Below the pieces are notes generated by a model. That model was not told where the DNA came from. It did no database searches and worked only from the letters and a program-made list of their open reading frames with translations. A DNA stretch of 64,000 bases from Nannochloris sp. 'desiccata' (Eukaryota; Chlorophyta; Trebouxiophyceae; Chlorellales; Chlorellaceae): assembly GCA_019044685.2 (NCBI GenBank), contig JAGTXX020000002.1, positions 434,001 through 498,000 on the forward strand. Reading direction: 5' to 3'. This document shows, piece after piece, positions 11,275 to 21,911 of this stretch (its first letter is position 1; each line of letters starts with the position of its first letter). The translations under genes and the position numbers were made by a program.

Positions 11275-11847
11275 TTATTCCTTTTTACTACTACTAGTAT
11301 TTCCATTCTTTTCTGTTTCCAAGTGTGCAGCATTCTCTACAGCATTCTCGTAGCTGAGCCATGCATTCCAGAACAATCCTGCAGCGTTTACATAGAGCAC
11401 TCTACCAGCTGGAGGAACATACATGAAATTAATAACAGTGACTGCGGGCCAAAACGCCGTCCCTGTCAGTATCGTCGGTGGCACCGCTGCAATTACTTTC
11501 TCTTTACACTGCTGAAGGGATAAACCTTCTAAAAGACCCACGTACGTGAAGAAGGCAGTGCTGTAGACGGGGAAGAAAGTTACTTGACTGATAGCTGCTA
11601 CTTTTGCAGCGGTAAGAAATGAACGGCTCTGAGCTCCGACACTTTTATCTACCCATCGGAAGGAGCTGTAGACAAGGGGTCCGTGGAGGGTAAATCCAAT
11701 GAGTGCCATACGCAAAGATTCTTTGAGATCAATTTGTATGTCTTGGTTGGCAGTTTTACACCTGATAGCTTGAAACATAGCATCGCCGGCACACATTACA
11801 GATGAACTCGTGAGAGCTGCTTTTAATAAGGGTGGAACCCTTGCCAT
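11275..11847 (-). CDS. Mpv17/PMP22 family membrane protein, copy 2
   Basis: Single exon, 190 residues and a tandem paralogue of the gene at 10437-10988. Shared blocks include LTSSSVMCAGDA near the N-terminus, HGPLVYSSFRWVDK, FFTYVGLLEGLSLQQCKEKV and VPPAGRVLYVNAAGLFWNAW. It differs by a longer Lys/Ser-rich C-terminal tail ending SSSKKE. No intron is present in either copy. The expected role is as for copy 1: a small multi-span organelle membrane protein. Both copies look intact, so neither is an obvious pseudogene. Confidence 0.92.
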   Translation of the reverse strand: MARVPPLLKAALTSSSVMCAGDAMFQAIRCKTANQDIQIDLKESLRMALIGFTLHGPLVYSSFRWVDKSVGAQSRSFLTAAKVAAISQVTFFPVYSTAFFTYVGLLEGLSLQQCKEKVIAAVPPTILTGTAFWPAVTVINFMYVPPAGRVLYVNAAGLFWNAWLSYENAVENAAHLETEKNGNTSSSKKE

Positions 11848-12275
11848 TATTAACTAGTTTAAGTTTAAACTAGAGAATGATTACTGTGATCAATTCAAAA
11901 ATAAAGGTAGGGGTTAAATCGATAGCTAGCCAGGTTTAAATCAGTGATAAAGATTTCATATTGATAGTTTCAAATAATGAAGCAACTTGCTTGCGACGGA
12001 AAGGCTTACTGTAACAACTGCTGCCCTCAAACGGCCTCGTCAGGTTACGCTATCTGTCAAATCATCAAAAGCGACTTTTAAAGTCATAAAAAAAGTGGGC
12101 ATTTCTCTCTCTTTCCCTCAGGGAATCCCTGCTTAAAAGCAAGTACGTGTCCCTCCCTAACCAAAAGAATTTGCCTTACACAACAACAAATGCATGGAAG
12201 AATTCCTTCCGTATCAAATTAAAAAGAAACTAAATCAATCATTTATTTTTCTAACGATACAAGAAATTGCACCGA
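11848..12275. other. intergenic: Mpv17 copy 2 promoter and profilin 3' side
   Basis: 428 bases with no supported gene. It holds the upstream region of the second Mpv17-like gene and the 3' region of profilin. No repeat or RNA gene recognised. Confidence 0.5.
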
Positions 12276-12770
12276 TTAAATTCCTTGATCTTTCAAGTAA
12301 TCCCCAAGAGTTTCAACAGCAATATTACACTCCCCTGGAGTGACGCCTTCCCCATAGATTCCAATCACAATAGCACTGTTAGTCTTCTTTACGGTACAGC
12401 CGCCAGGTCCTTTTTTGCCACGTAATACCTCCCCTGGCTCACCAGCAATCATCATATATTTCTCACCGCCAATGCGGAGTCCATTTTGAGCGATTATAGA
12501 AGCATCGTCGAATCCTGTCATGATAGCAGCGACTTCTTCATCAGAGACTCCGGGGAAGTCTGCGCTTTGGGCCCAAATACCACCATCATGGCCGCAAATG
12601 GCAGAGTGAGCGAGCTGACCACCACCGGAAAGCGGTTGCATTAGCTGATCATCAATGTATGCCTAGAAATGGTTTAATACATGGACAGAAGGGGTTAGGT
12701 TGACTGTAGATAGTCTGAAGAGTTGTATGCAGTGATGTGATGGTGTGTATGGGCTTACCTGCCAACTCAT
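12276..12770 (-). CDS. PRF: profilin
   Basis: Two exons: a 12-base first exon (12770-12759) coding MSWQ and exon 2 (12662-12276), split by a 96-base intron. The joined protein of 132 residues begins MSWQAYIDDQLMQPL, the classical profilin N-terminus, and ends YLKDQGI. The residues around WAQSADFPG and the block GPGGCTVKKTNSAIVIGIY match plant and algal profilins in position and length. Profilin binds monomeric actin and poly-proline ligands and controls filament growth in the cytosol. The gene sits back to back with PEX16, with 284 bases between start codons. Confidence 0.95.
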
Positions 12771-13054
12771 TAGTTCTGTGTTATGATTCGAACTTTTTTG
12801 AATTTGATCAGAAACGAAGGGACCACGCTTTATGCTCGAGCACTTAACCACGTTTAAGAAATGTTATGAAATATCAAGAAACAGTAATGGATCGATTCAA
12901 AAGCTGTTTGTTCTCTAGTATTTTATCATTTTCTCGAGCCCCATCTTTTCTTCAGCAAAAAAAACCAATTTAAGCACTTAGACCTCTACTTTCGCCGCAT
13001 ATGAATGCTTTCTTTCTTTTCATCACATAGTAGACAATATATAAAACCAGCACA

Positions 13055-14665
13055 ATGGACGCGTATCGTCGCTACCGTGGTTGGGTTCGACGAAATGGTT
13101 CGATTCTTGCACTTGCAGAGACAGGTAGGCCTTATTCCCTCTCAAAATATATCGCAAATATTCCATTGACAACATCAATCCCTCAAATCGCCATTACGGA
13201 AGCCTTGGCTTATCTTTATTTCTCTCTTCTTTTTTCATTTCCCCGCTGCCGTTTTCAATTTTCCCCACAGGTCTTTCCACTTTAACATGGCTATTACCTG
13301 ACCGATTCAACGATAATGAGCTGTCTTTAGAAGCTATCCACACATCTATCAACTTGATTTCAGCTCTCCATGATACTATGCTGAATGAACCCAAGCCAGA
13401 GGCTCCAATTGGTGCTTCAGAACTCACTTTTGCACTCAATGCTCTACAACAAGTTCAAGTCTTAGTGGAGTTGTGGGGTTTATATAGTGAAAAGAATGGA
13501 GCAATAGATTCGCATTACGATCCACTAATTGCTGTAGAAGGACTCAAGTACGTAGCAAAAACTCGGAGAATAAACACACTGGTCTTAAACACAACAGATC
13601 TCAGATTATTTTCTTCAATCAGATCATTGGAATAAATCGATGCAGGATTTAACCATCAATTTCTCTTCGTTACATCCTTTGTGCAGATCTATTGTGAGGT
13701 TATCTATCTTACGCACATCTGGATGCCGTATATTATCCAACGGAGGCGCGACCACATTTGATCCAGTTATGATGGGAAGTGCGACTGCTGTTGGCGGTTT
13801 AGGGGGCGGGAGTTTAGGTGGCAGCAGTAAAGAGCCTGGTTCAGAGGCTAAAGCAAGAGAAGTCTTTACCGCATTTGCTGCATTTCGAGATAAACATTGC
13901 TTTGTACCTCCTAGAAAAATCCAACGACAAAACCAGCGAGCACTATCAACAAAAGCAGAGAATGGTTGCGAGGATAAAAATAAAATTCAGCCGCCGCTGT
14001 GGTGGGAAGACGATGAAGAAGAACAAAATGATATGAAATCACCTGCTGCTGGAAGCTTCCCTCCTACAGCTTCATCTTTGGATCAAACTCAATCGCAACA
14101 ACAAGAAGGAGAGTGGTCACAACCACCCGCGAGCGGTCCTCCTAATAGCATGCAAGCTTTGAAAAGTTTAGAATACCAAACTTCTCTCCGGCAAGCGGCA
14201 GCGTATAAACTCATCATCTTGGGTGAGTTACTCCACATATTACGACCCGTCCTCTACGTTGCTGCCCTTCGCCGTTGGGGTAGACGTTCCTGGAAACCAT
14301 GGACTCTCTCCCTTGCCCTTGAACTAGGTAGCAACAGGCTGACGGCTGCAGGGGCTGTTGCTTCTCACAGAGCCGCGGCTGAAGCGGCACGCTCCCCTGC
14401 AGTGGCTGGAACAGCACTTGCTGCTTTATATGGGATGCAGGGGATTCAATGGAGGCGGGAAGAGTTGGATGAGATAACGAGAAGGAAATTACAGCTTATG
14501 TTGGGTCTATTACGAGATCCTTTCTTTAGTAGAGTGACTGGGCCAGCAGTGGAACAGTGGGGAAAGAGATTGGATCGAGTGCCGTTGATTGGTAGGATTA
14601 GTAATAAAGTAGTGGAATTATTGCTTGGAATACAGAAATATTATACATATACCTCTGGATCGTAG
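13055..14665 (+). CDS. PEX16: peroxisomal membrane biogenesis protein PEX16
   Basis: Three exons: 13055-13124, 13271-13547 and 13687-14665, giving 441 residues. Both junctions restore conserved PEX16 text: ALAETG|LSTLTWLLPDRF at the first and AVEGLK|SIVRLSILRTSG at the second. The N-terminus MDAYRRYRGWVRRNG is typical. The middle (about residues 160-240) is a low-complexity insert rich in Gln, Ser and Pro; the C-terminal part SLRQAAAYKLIILGELLHILRP matches the conserved family core. PEX16 is a membrane protein needed to place peroxisomal membrane proteins, acting at the ER and peroxisome. It shares a 284-base divergent promoter with profilin. Confidence 0.92.
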
Positions 14666-14932
14666 TGAGATAACAGTGTATTTTGCATTGCTAGAATGAA
14701 TGTAAGAGAAACTTTCATTTCCAGCTCCGTTTTCAGCTTCCTGCAGAGCCTCCTACAGGCAGAGCGCGAAAAGTTGGCAAAGCGAAAAGATCGGACAAAG
14801 GATGTCGAAGGGCGAGATTTTGAGCTAAATCATCCCGACCGGAAGTATAGGATACCGTGCATTGTGTATATAGCATTTCTAGGTATGGAATTTGCTTTTT
14901 ATTGGCCCAGTTTATAGTATTACTCTCGAGCA

Positions 14933-16115
14933 ATGGGAAGATTATTCGTTGAGTACCTGCCAGAAGGCAGAAAATATGCGTGTAAAGAATGCCTGGCAGG
15001 ATGTTCTGTTGGACATAGTGTCGTTCATTTAGCAGCAGTCAGTGACTTGCTCAGCAAGGTGAGAAACTCATACTATGGCAACCTAAACCTTACATGTTTT
15101 AGAGATTACAAACTGGCATGCACTCTCGCTCTGAGGACTTTAAAACCCCTCCCGAGGTGCATTTTAAGACTCTCAAGGCTATCTAAAATATAGTATAAAC
15201 CTAGATTCATCCTGTTATGTAGCTTTTATCCCCCAATTTTTAAACTTTGCCTTTTTACAACATCCACCAACATCCCCCACCCGCTCCCTCCTCTAATTTT
15301 CAATTCCCCCCTTTTCTAAATGCAATCTACAGAGCTTCCACTCTAGACAAGGTCCTGCCTATCTTTTCACCAACGCAGTCAACGTCACTCTTGGATCCCC
15401 CGAAGAAAGAGATATGACCACCGGCAAGCACATTGTTCGAGATCTTTACTGCATTGCGTGCGGCACAAATCTAGGGTGGCGATACGAATTGGCCCATGAA
15501 GAACGGGAGAAATACAAAGAAGGTAAATATATATTAGAAAGATTACAATTAGTTGACTTGGAAGCAGCTACCAATGGCTACAATACCACTACAACCAGAC
15601 TTTTAGGGCCGCCTTTATCCTCGTCAGCAGCAGTAACAACAGCAACCGTGCTTGGTGGTGCTGGTGCTGGTGCGTCACCTACTGGTGTCATGGCGATAAT
15701 GATGATGCCAGAGAATGGATCCCCGCTCAGTAGCTCTGGAGAGAGGACTCCTTCCAATATGATTGGTGGAGTACTTGTTCCTCCACCGCCACCGCCACCG
15801 CCAACCCGCCTCTTGAATGCTACAGGAGGCAATGGGCTTGGGTTGATTCGACGATCTATTGTAAGTGCTGGAGAGGGAGAAAGAAGAGACGAAGAAGAAA
15901 GAGATGAAGAAATGTATTCTCAACCTGATTCTTTGAATGATGCAGCAGCAATGGAGATCCCAGATTTGAGAGCTCTCTTCTCGAGTTGGGGGCCGACAAC
16001 GGCAACGACAGCATTGGCTGGAGCCGGAGGTGGGGTAGCAGTAGGTGATGCTGTTGTTGGTGTGCCTGCAGCGATAACTGATCCTCCTCCACCCCATTTT
16101 AATATTGATTTATAA
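14933..16115 (+). CDS. Yippee-like zinc-binding protein with long C-terminal extension
   Basis: Exons 14933-15058 and 15333-16115 join in phase 0 to 302 residues. The Yippee domain occupies about residues 1-125: a first CxxC at YACKECLAG, then SFHSRQGPAYLFTNAVNVTLG and RDMTTGKHIVRDLYCIACGTNLGWRYE carrying the second CxxC (written in two parts). The splice restores SK|SFHSRQGPAYLF, as in the family. Yippee proteins are small zinc folds related to the cereblon/MIS18 domain, often linked to protein degradation or cell division. Typical members have about 100-130 residues; here a further 175 residues of Ala/Gly/Pro/Thr-rich sequence with an acidic patch (RRDEEERDEEMY) follow. A missed second intron near 15545 could trim this tail. 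Confidence 0.85.
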
Positions 16116-16254
16116 GTTTCTTACGCTTCAGAAAAAAGAAAAATTTAGTTTTGTTTATAAAATTATTACAAACTTTTTTGGGGGGGGGCGGGGGTTGGTT
16201 TGATTTCTAGATATTCCTCCTGTGTGGGAGTTCGGTAGGCATGTTTCATGGTTT

Positions 16255-16587
16255 CTACCTACGCTGCATTGCTGCTGGCCCCTTTCCCTGCTGTATTTCC
16301 TCTTGTTCTTCTACTATCCGGTTGTACATTCCCCCCTTCTTTTGAAAGAGATGAATATAAGAAAGTGTCGATAGCAAATATTCTCTCGCCCTGTAATTTT
16401 TTTTTTCTCGTTGCCACAATTCTCTAATTTTCCTTTGGATTTCCCAAACTTCCACGTTGATGTTTCTTTTGAATAAGGTATAAACGTCATTATTCCTGCT
16501 ATAATAACAATATTTTATCAAAAAAACGTATGTAATAGTCAAGCAAATAGGGGTCAATAACAAGTACAAGTCAAAAAAAAAATCCAT
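16255..16587 (-). CDS. possible small membrane-anchored helical protein
   Basis: A 110-residue frame, not recognised. It begins with a strongly hydrophobic segment (about residues 6-27, DLYLLLTPICLTITYVFLIK) and continues as a charged, probably helical region containing EIQRKIRELWQREKK. The layout recalls the anchored coiled-coil proteins at 48-63 kb. Against it: the start codon lies only 43 bases from the stop of the RRM gene on the same strand, leaving no room for a promoter, and the segment overlaps T-rich DNA that would look hydrophobic by chance. It may simply be 3' untranslated sequence. Confidence 0.22.
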   Translation of the reverse strand: MDFFFDLYLLLTPICLTITYVFLIKYCYYSRNNDVYTLFKRNINVEVWEIQRKIRELWQREKKNYRAREYLLSTLSYIHLFQKKGGMYNRIVEEQEEIQQGKGPAAMQRR

Positions 16588-16630
16588 TCGCCGGGTTTTC
16601 TTCTTCCCATTTTATTAAAACCCAACGAAA

Positions 16631-17125
16631 TCAATCACCACCACCATTAGCTGCAGCTGCTTCTATAGCTTGCATAGCATCAGGCTGTTCTGCATTTAAT
16701 GCAGCTACCTCTAACTTTCTTCTCTGTTCTTCTTCTAGGACTTCCAACTGCTCGGCTACTTGGTGCTTTTCGTAGTAATCATCAGCATCCGCCCAGACCG
16801 CAGTCGACGCCCATCCCTTATCACCACCTTTAATCTTTGTAGGTTGAGCGAAATTGACGCGTAAGACACGACCATATAGCTCTGCGTTGTTCATGTTATC
16901 TATAGCGTCCTCTGCGTCTTCTGGTGCATCATATTGAATAAAACCAAATCCACGGTGCTTGCCGGTGGCATGATCCATGGGGATATTGACATCCTTGAGA
17001 TCTCCGAATGGAATGAATGCGGCACGCAGAATTGCCTCAGTGACGTTTTCTTCGAGTCCGCCTACATAGAGAGTGGTTTTGGGGTTGGTACCCTTGCCCG
17101 CTAAAGTCACTAATGTGGTGCTCAT
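16631..17125 (-). CDS. RRM protein resembling the N-terminus of cyclophilin E (PPIE)
   Basis: Single exon, 164 residues. One RRM spans about residues 15-95 with RNP2 LYVGGLEE and RNP1 KHRGFGFIQY. The blocks LRAAFIPFGDLKDVNIPMD, DAIDNMNNAELYGR and VNFAQPTKIKGGDKGW are those of the RRM of cyclophilin E (CYP33), a spliceosome- and chromatin-associated protein. The peptidyl-prolyl isomerase domain that follows in animals is absent: after the RRM there is only a VWADADDYYEKH segment and a helical C-terminus. The stop at 16631 is clear and no cyclophilin sequence is visible downstream. A role in RNA binding within the spliceosome is inferred. It is divergent from the coiled-coil gene at 17365. Confidence 0.88.
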   Translation of the reverse strand: MSTTLVTLAGKGTNPKTTLYVGGLEENVTEAILRAAFIPFGDLKDVNIPMDHATGKHRGFGFIQYDAPEDAEDAIDNMNNAELYGRVLRVNFAQPTKIKGGDKGWASTAVWADADDYYEKHQVAEQLEVLEEEQRRKLEVAALNAEQPDAMQAIEAAAANGGGD

Positions 17126-17364
17126 TAAAATTGAATTTTACTCACTATGCACAGATTATAGACAATAATCGCGAGGTTTATGTAGTATTTAATAGTCTAA
17201 ATCAACAATAAAATTCTGAATTGCGAAAGGAACTAGAGAACTAGAGAAATGTAGCGAACTTGAGCTGTTGCAACTTCTTGAAGAAAGAAAATTTTCAGCT
17301 TGATTTTGCTTATTTTAGAACCCCGAGTCGCGTGATCGGGTATTCAAATAAAGCTAGCGATATC

Positions 17365-18538
17365 ATGGATACGGTATGTTTGCCTTAAAGCGCACGATCA
17401 ACACGCAGTCTTGCAATCAATTCACTTGTCATAATGGCTAACTTTGATCAGTCTTTTGCAAATAAAACCTTGTTACTTTTACATGCAGGACGATATTTAT
17501 GGCGATGATCTGCTTGGAGGGGCTGCAGTCTCTCCATCTCAGACCCAGAGGACCCAGCCACAGGAGGCAACAACAACTGATATATCTCAAATGGCACCCG
17601 ACGACCTCAGAGCCGCTTTGCTAGATTGGGAAACTACTTTCCAAGAAGAACGCCAAGACGGCGGAATATTCTCCGGTATCGTAGGAACAATCCAACCATT
17701 CACCGTCCTCAACGAACTACGACGCGCAATCTCCTCTGAGCAACAAGCACGAGCAGAGACGGCAGCGCTCCGGCAACGTCTAGCTGGAGCGGCTGCAGAA
17801 GCGGCAGCACGCGTACAAGAAGACGTCCTATTACGAAAAGAGCTTCTCGCAGCACGTACATCTACAGATCCAAGTGTCCTTCAACTAAGACAATTATTAC
17901 TGGAACCAGCAGTGAATCGAGAATTCAATAGACTGTCTGCGGCCACCGCTGACGCCACCTTGGAAGCAACCGCCTTAAAAAATGACATCCGCTTACTTCA
18001 CGACATTGCCAACAACTCCAGCGGTGGACCCCGTGCATTAACTGCAAAAATAAAGTCTCTAGAAGAGAAATGTGACGCGCTGCAACAGGTAAGTGAAGAA
18101 GGAGAAGCGGCTAAAATTGAACGGGCCTTGGCCATGGCGAAATCTCAACTTGAGGAAATGAGACGTCGTTATGGAGAACTTGAAGACCATACACACTCAT
18201 TAGAAGATGAAATCGAGGCTTTACAAAGAGATTTAGTTAATGCAGAGAGAAGGATAAGTGCCATAAACAGTAGCACTGCCGGTGGTGAAGTTCGAGGTGC
18301 TCCATATTATCACCCAGGACAGCAGCAGCAGCAGCAGCACCCAGGAGGGTGGAGCCGAGGTCCTCCTATGCAACATCAACAACATCCACCACTTCCTCCT
18401 TCTGGTGGTGGGGATCGTGGTGGTGGCGGTGGTGGGGGATATTATAACAGAGGACCACCTCCAGGGCAGCATCACCATCAGCCACAGGGAATGATTGGCG
18501 GTGGTGGTGGTGCAGGAAAGCGTCCTCGTGAATATTAA
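17365..18538 (+). CDS. coiled-coil protein with Gly/Gln/His-rich tail, unknown function
   Basis: Two exons: a 9-base first exon (17365-17373, MDT) and 17489-18538, joined in phase 0 to 352 residues. The start then reads MDTDDIYGDDLLGG. I do not recognise the family. A well-formed segment DDLRAALLDWETTFQEERQDG, then FSGIVGTIQPFTVL, precedes coiled-coil helices at about residues 100-265. The last 80 residues are Gly/Gln/His/Pro-rich and end KRPREY. No membrane segment is seen, so a soluble cytosolic or nuclear protein is likely. It could be longer at the N-terminus if an upstream exon exists, but the strong donor after MDT (GTATGT) and good acceptor support this model. Confidence 0.7.
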
Positions 18539-18761
18539 AAAACAAAAACCAGGCAATAAAGCAGTATTCAAATTCCTTGGTTTTCTTGAGTTTTTGCCTA
18601 GTTTATATTGTTATTAAGGATTTCTATGTATGATAACTGAGCCAGTGTTACAATTCAAACAGCGAAATGAATAGACACATTCTAAAATACAAATTATCCT
18701 GATACTTCCTTTAAATTATTATCAAGAAGATATGATAAAAGAATATTTTTTTTCCCGCCTT

Positions 18762-20039
18762 CTAGGCTTCTCTTTGCAACACAACAACCATTCTATAGGC
18801 ATCTTCTCCATCTAAAGGACAATTTTCATCTAAATTCCCATATACGGCCTTCACCACCCATTTCCCAGACGCTCTCGCTAGTAAATCAATCTCCTGTAAA
18901 GAAAAGTGCCGCTGGGGCACCACCGATACATCGCTTGATGCCAACTCTCCCTCTTTAGAAAACAACGACAATCCGACTGTTCTTTGTAAAATCTGAGTCG
19001 CAGGATCGAAATCATCACCCTCACGACCATATTCTACTAAAACACGACGCATACCATCGCTAATTTTACTACTTTTATCGATACTAGTACGGCTTTCGCT
19101 TTCTTGTTCGTCCTTATCACTTTCTTCCTTGTCGTCAAAGAATTCTTCTTCTTTTCCTTGAATTTCAGCTGCAGCTTGCTGTTCGGGGTCCATTTCATCT
19201 CCATGTTGGAAACTACTACTCCGCTTCTCCGCAAACTCCACGTCGCCATCTTCTGAAACTTCCCAACAATCCACAAAATCTAATGGATCAAGGAAACTTC
19301 CTCCAAAAAGTTCACCAGGGTGTGAAAGTTCTAAAATTAAAATTCCACCGGGACGTACCACTTCAGCAATATTTTTAAAACATGCTAAAGCAGCACCGTT
19401 GGTTAAACAATGGCTTAACGTTCCCAACATAATAGCCGCTGCGTCTACGAGACCCGCATTATCGTCAGTCATCAATGAAGAGATGCCTCCAGGCGAGGTC
19501 ATATCACCTTGAATGAATTTTATTTTATCTGAATTTAGATTTGCCTGCTGTGCCTGATGTGCTGCGTAGGCAAGCATTTCTTTGGAAAGATCAAGGCCAA
19601 TGCAGGTGGCTCCAGTGGCTTGAGAGAGGAGAATAGAGTGGCGGGCGGGACCGCAGCCGACTTCTAAAAAGCGGGACAGAGGGCCGGAGCTGTGGGTCTG
19701 GTATGCGGCAAGGAGGAAAGCGACCTCAGACTCAAAATCACGAAAAGAAAAGGCAATGTCGTATACTTCCGGGGCAGCGTATGAGTTGCATGTAGTTGAA
19801 GAAGAAGAGCGAGAAGGAGAAGACCAGAAAGGAGCAGCGGGAAAGGCCGCTAGTGATGATGTTCTCAAAGCATTACTTCTAAGATGGGAAATAATTGGGG
19901 GTTTTAGAGATGATCGTGATGATAAATTGTGTATTGGTAGTCTTGTGTGCATTTGGCACGAGTGCATTTGATGTATTTTAGAAGAGAGACGAGTCATCAC
20001 TTTTTGCGATACAATTGACATGCGATAAGAGAGCATCAA
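18762..20039 (-). CDS. class I SAM-dependent methyltransferase with acidic insert
   Basis: Single exon, up to 425 residues. Motif I is FLEVGCGPARHSILL, followed by IGLDLSKEMLAYAA (acidic SAM-ribose contact), IQGDMTSPGG, and post-motif VVRPGGILILELSHPGEL. The N-terminal 90 residues are rich in Ser, Arg and His and could be an organelle-targeting peptide; several Met codons near the start make the exact start uncertain. An acidic Glu/Asp/Ser-rich insert of about 60 residues interrupts the C-terminal half. The substrate cannot be assigned; the family methylates small molecules, lipids or proteins. It is divergent from MFAP1, 357 bases away. Confidence 0.82.
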   Translation of the reverse strand: MMLSYRMSIVSQKVMTRLSSKIHQMHSCQMHTRLPIHNLSSRSSLKPPIISHLRSNALRTSSLAAFPAAPFWSSPSRSSSSTTCNSYAAPEVYDIAFSFRDFESEVAFLLAAYQTHSSGPLSRFLEVGCGPARHSILLSQATGATCIGLDLSKEMLAYAAHQAQQANLNSDKIKFIQGDMTSPGGISSLMTDDNAGLVDAAAIMLGTLSHCLTNGAALACFKNIAEVVRPGGILILELSHPGELFGGSFLDPLDFVDCWEVSEDGDVEFAEKRSSSFQHGDEMDPEQQAAAEIQGKEEEFFDDKEESDKDEQESESRTSIDKSSKISDGMRRVLVEYGREGDDFDPATQILQRTVGLSLFSKEGELASSDVSVVPQRHFSLQEIDLLARASGKWVVKAVYGNLDENCPLDGEDAYRMVVVLQREA

Positions 20040-20396
20040 TCCCGCGCAGGGGCTGTGAGTGCAATATTAAATAGTCTGATTTTTTTGATATACGATTTAT
20101 TGAGATTTTATATCGGAATGTGCAGATAAATGACTGCAAGATGGGCCTCGTCCAAAAATAGAAATGAAAATACAAGTGCAGTTTTTGCCAATTTCTTTGC
20201 GTTTTAATTATTTCTCAAGAATTTATGGGTTTATTCAAGTCCACTAGAACGCTCTAAAGTTCCTCAAAGCAGTGAATGACTCATTTTTAGCTATTTAATT
20301 TTAAAGATTCACTCGTTTGTCCACCTTTAAGCTCATTCCAAGGCCTCCAAGCCTACTAAAATTCAGTGGAATCGATACTTAAGCACGTAAACAAAA
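20040..20396. promoter_or_regulatory. shared divergent promoter region
   Basis: The 357 bases between the methyltransferase and MFAP1 start codons hold both upstream regions. AT-rich; no distinct motif identified. Confidence 0.45.
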
Positions 20397-21911
20397 ATGT
20401 CAGGCGCTGCAGCTGGCCGCAGTGCTGGAGCTCAAGGTGACAAAGGCCGCATTGAAGCCACCAAAGTAAAACGCTATAGACCTGGCCAAGTGCCCGAATG
20501 GATGAAAACAGAAAACGAAGACGCAGATACAATACCATTAGCTCGCAAACCGACAGATAAGAAGCAGGCTGAAGAACATGATCATGGTGTAGCTACTCGC
20601 AGAACTGGAATTGCCGCTCCGGTAATTGTGAAAAAAACTGATGACCCTCGATTAGCACGACTCGCTGCAACTGGACCCGTAGACCGTACTGCAGCACTAC
20701 GTGAACGCCATAGACACCTTGAGGAAGAGGAAGAAGAAAAAGAAGAAGTGGGAAAGATTGCTGCACCTCAGATTGTTCGACGCAGAGAGCGGCCGCCGAG
20801 TAGCAGTGACGAAGAAGACGAAGAAAACGAAGCAAAAGAGGAAGAAACAGGCACGAAACCAAGTCTACCTAGACAAGCAGAAGCGAAGGATGATGCTGCA
20901 TCAGACGAAGAAGAAGAAGAAGAAGGGGCTATTGCAGCTCGTAGAGCAGCATTAAAAGCTCGTTTACAAGAAGAAGAAAGAGCTGCTGCTGCCGCTGCTG
21001 CTGGAAAGCTAGAAAATGGGGAAGGGATCGATGAGGAAGAAAGCTCAGAATATGAAACTGATAGCGAAGAAGACGATTCTGATGACGAAATGAACCATTT
21101 CGGTGGCCATAGACCTCTAGCGAAACCAGTGTTCGTGCCCCGAACTAATAGAGAGACGCTTGCAGAGCGTACCGCTTGGGAACTAGAAGCTGAGGAAGAA
21201 GCTGAACGACAACGTCTCCGATTAGAACAGCGAAAACTTGAAACAAAAGAGCTTCTTGCCGCGCGTTTAGCTGAGGAGGAAGCGCAGGAAGCTGCGGCGG
21301 CAGCTGGCCCTAAGGGCGCTGAAGATATTTTGACCGATGACGAGGCGGTTGACCAAAATGAAGAATACCAATTATGGAGAAATAGAGAAATGCAGAGAAT
21401 TGGAAGAGACAAAGAAGAAAGAGAACGTGAACTACGTGATGCTGATGAGAAAGAACGATGGAAAGCGCTTTCGGAGGAAGAAAGAATCGCCTATTTACAA
21501 GCACACCCGAAAAATATGAATACTGGGGATGGTATTGGTGGTGACGCTGGTGAAAAGAATAGGAAAAAATATGGATTTTTACAAAGGTATTATCATCGTG
21601 GTGCGTTTTTCCAGACCGAAGCAACATGGAAACATGACGAAACTGCCCCTTTAGCTGGCGTTGCCACAGAAAGAGACTTTTCTGCCCCAACAGGAGAGGA
21701 TGTGTTTAGAAAGGAAAGTTTGCCCGAGGTAATGCAAGTGAAAAATTTTGGGCGCCGGGGTCGATCAAAATGGACTCATTTGGCGGCAGAAGATACGACG
21801 GATTTGAATGCGATGCCATGGGCGCAAAATCCTGCAGTGAGGAAGAAAGCAGAAGCGAGGATGGCCGGGACAGAACAAGTATTTACAAAGCCGAAAAATA
21901 CAAAAACTTAA
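20397..21911 (+). CDS. MFAP1: MFAP1-like spliceosomal protein
   Basis: Single exon, 504 residues. The N-terminal KVKRYRPGQVPEWM, the long charged Glu/Arg/Lys-rich middle and the C-terminal blocks YGFLQRYYHRGAFF, ERDFSAPTGEDVF and PEVMQVKNFGRRGRSKWTHL identify MFAP1, which in spite of its name is a nuclear component of the spliceosomal B complex. Length fits the family. Several Glu-rich repeats (EEEEEKEE, EEDEENE) make the opposite strand appear open, but those frames are shadows. With PQBP1 and the PPIE-like RRM protein it is one of three splicing-related genes here, though they are not adjacent. Confidence 0.95.
   Translation: MSGAAAGRSAGAQGDKGRIEATKVKRYRPGQVPEWMKTENEDADTIPLARKPTDKKQAEEHDHGVATRRTGIAAPVIVKKTDDPRLARLAATGPVDRTAALRERHRHLEEEEEEKEEVGKIAAPQIVRRRERPPSSSDEEDEENEAKEEETGTKPSLPRQAEAKDDAASDEEEEEEGAIAARRAALKARLQEEERAAAAAAAGKLENGEGIDEEESSEYETDSEEDDSDDEMNHFGGHRPLAKPVFVPRTNRETLAERTAWELEAEEEAERQRLRLEQRKLETKELLAARLAEEEAQEAAAAAGPKGAEDILTDDEAVDQNEEYQLWRNREMQRIGRDKEERERELRDADEKERWKALSEEERIAYLQAHPKNMNTGDGIGGDAGEKNRKKYGFLQRYYHRGAFFQTEATWKHDETAPLAGVATERDFSAPTGEDVFRKESLPEVMQVKNFGRRGRSKWTHLAAEDTTDLNAMPWAQNPAVRKKAEARMAGTEQVFTKPKNTKT

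Noticed and set aside
20768..21412. 214-residue minus-strand open frame, Ser-rich
   Set aside because: Antisense shadow of the Glu/Ala-rich middle of MFAP1.
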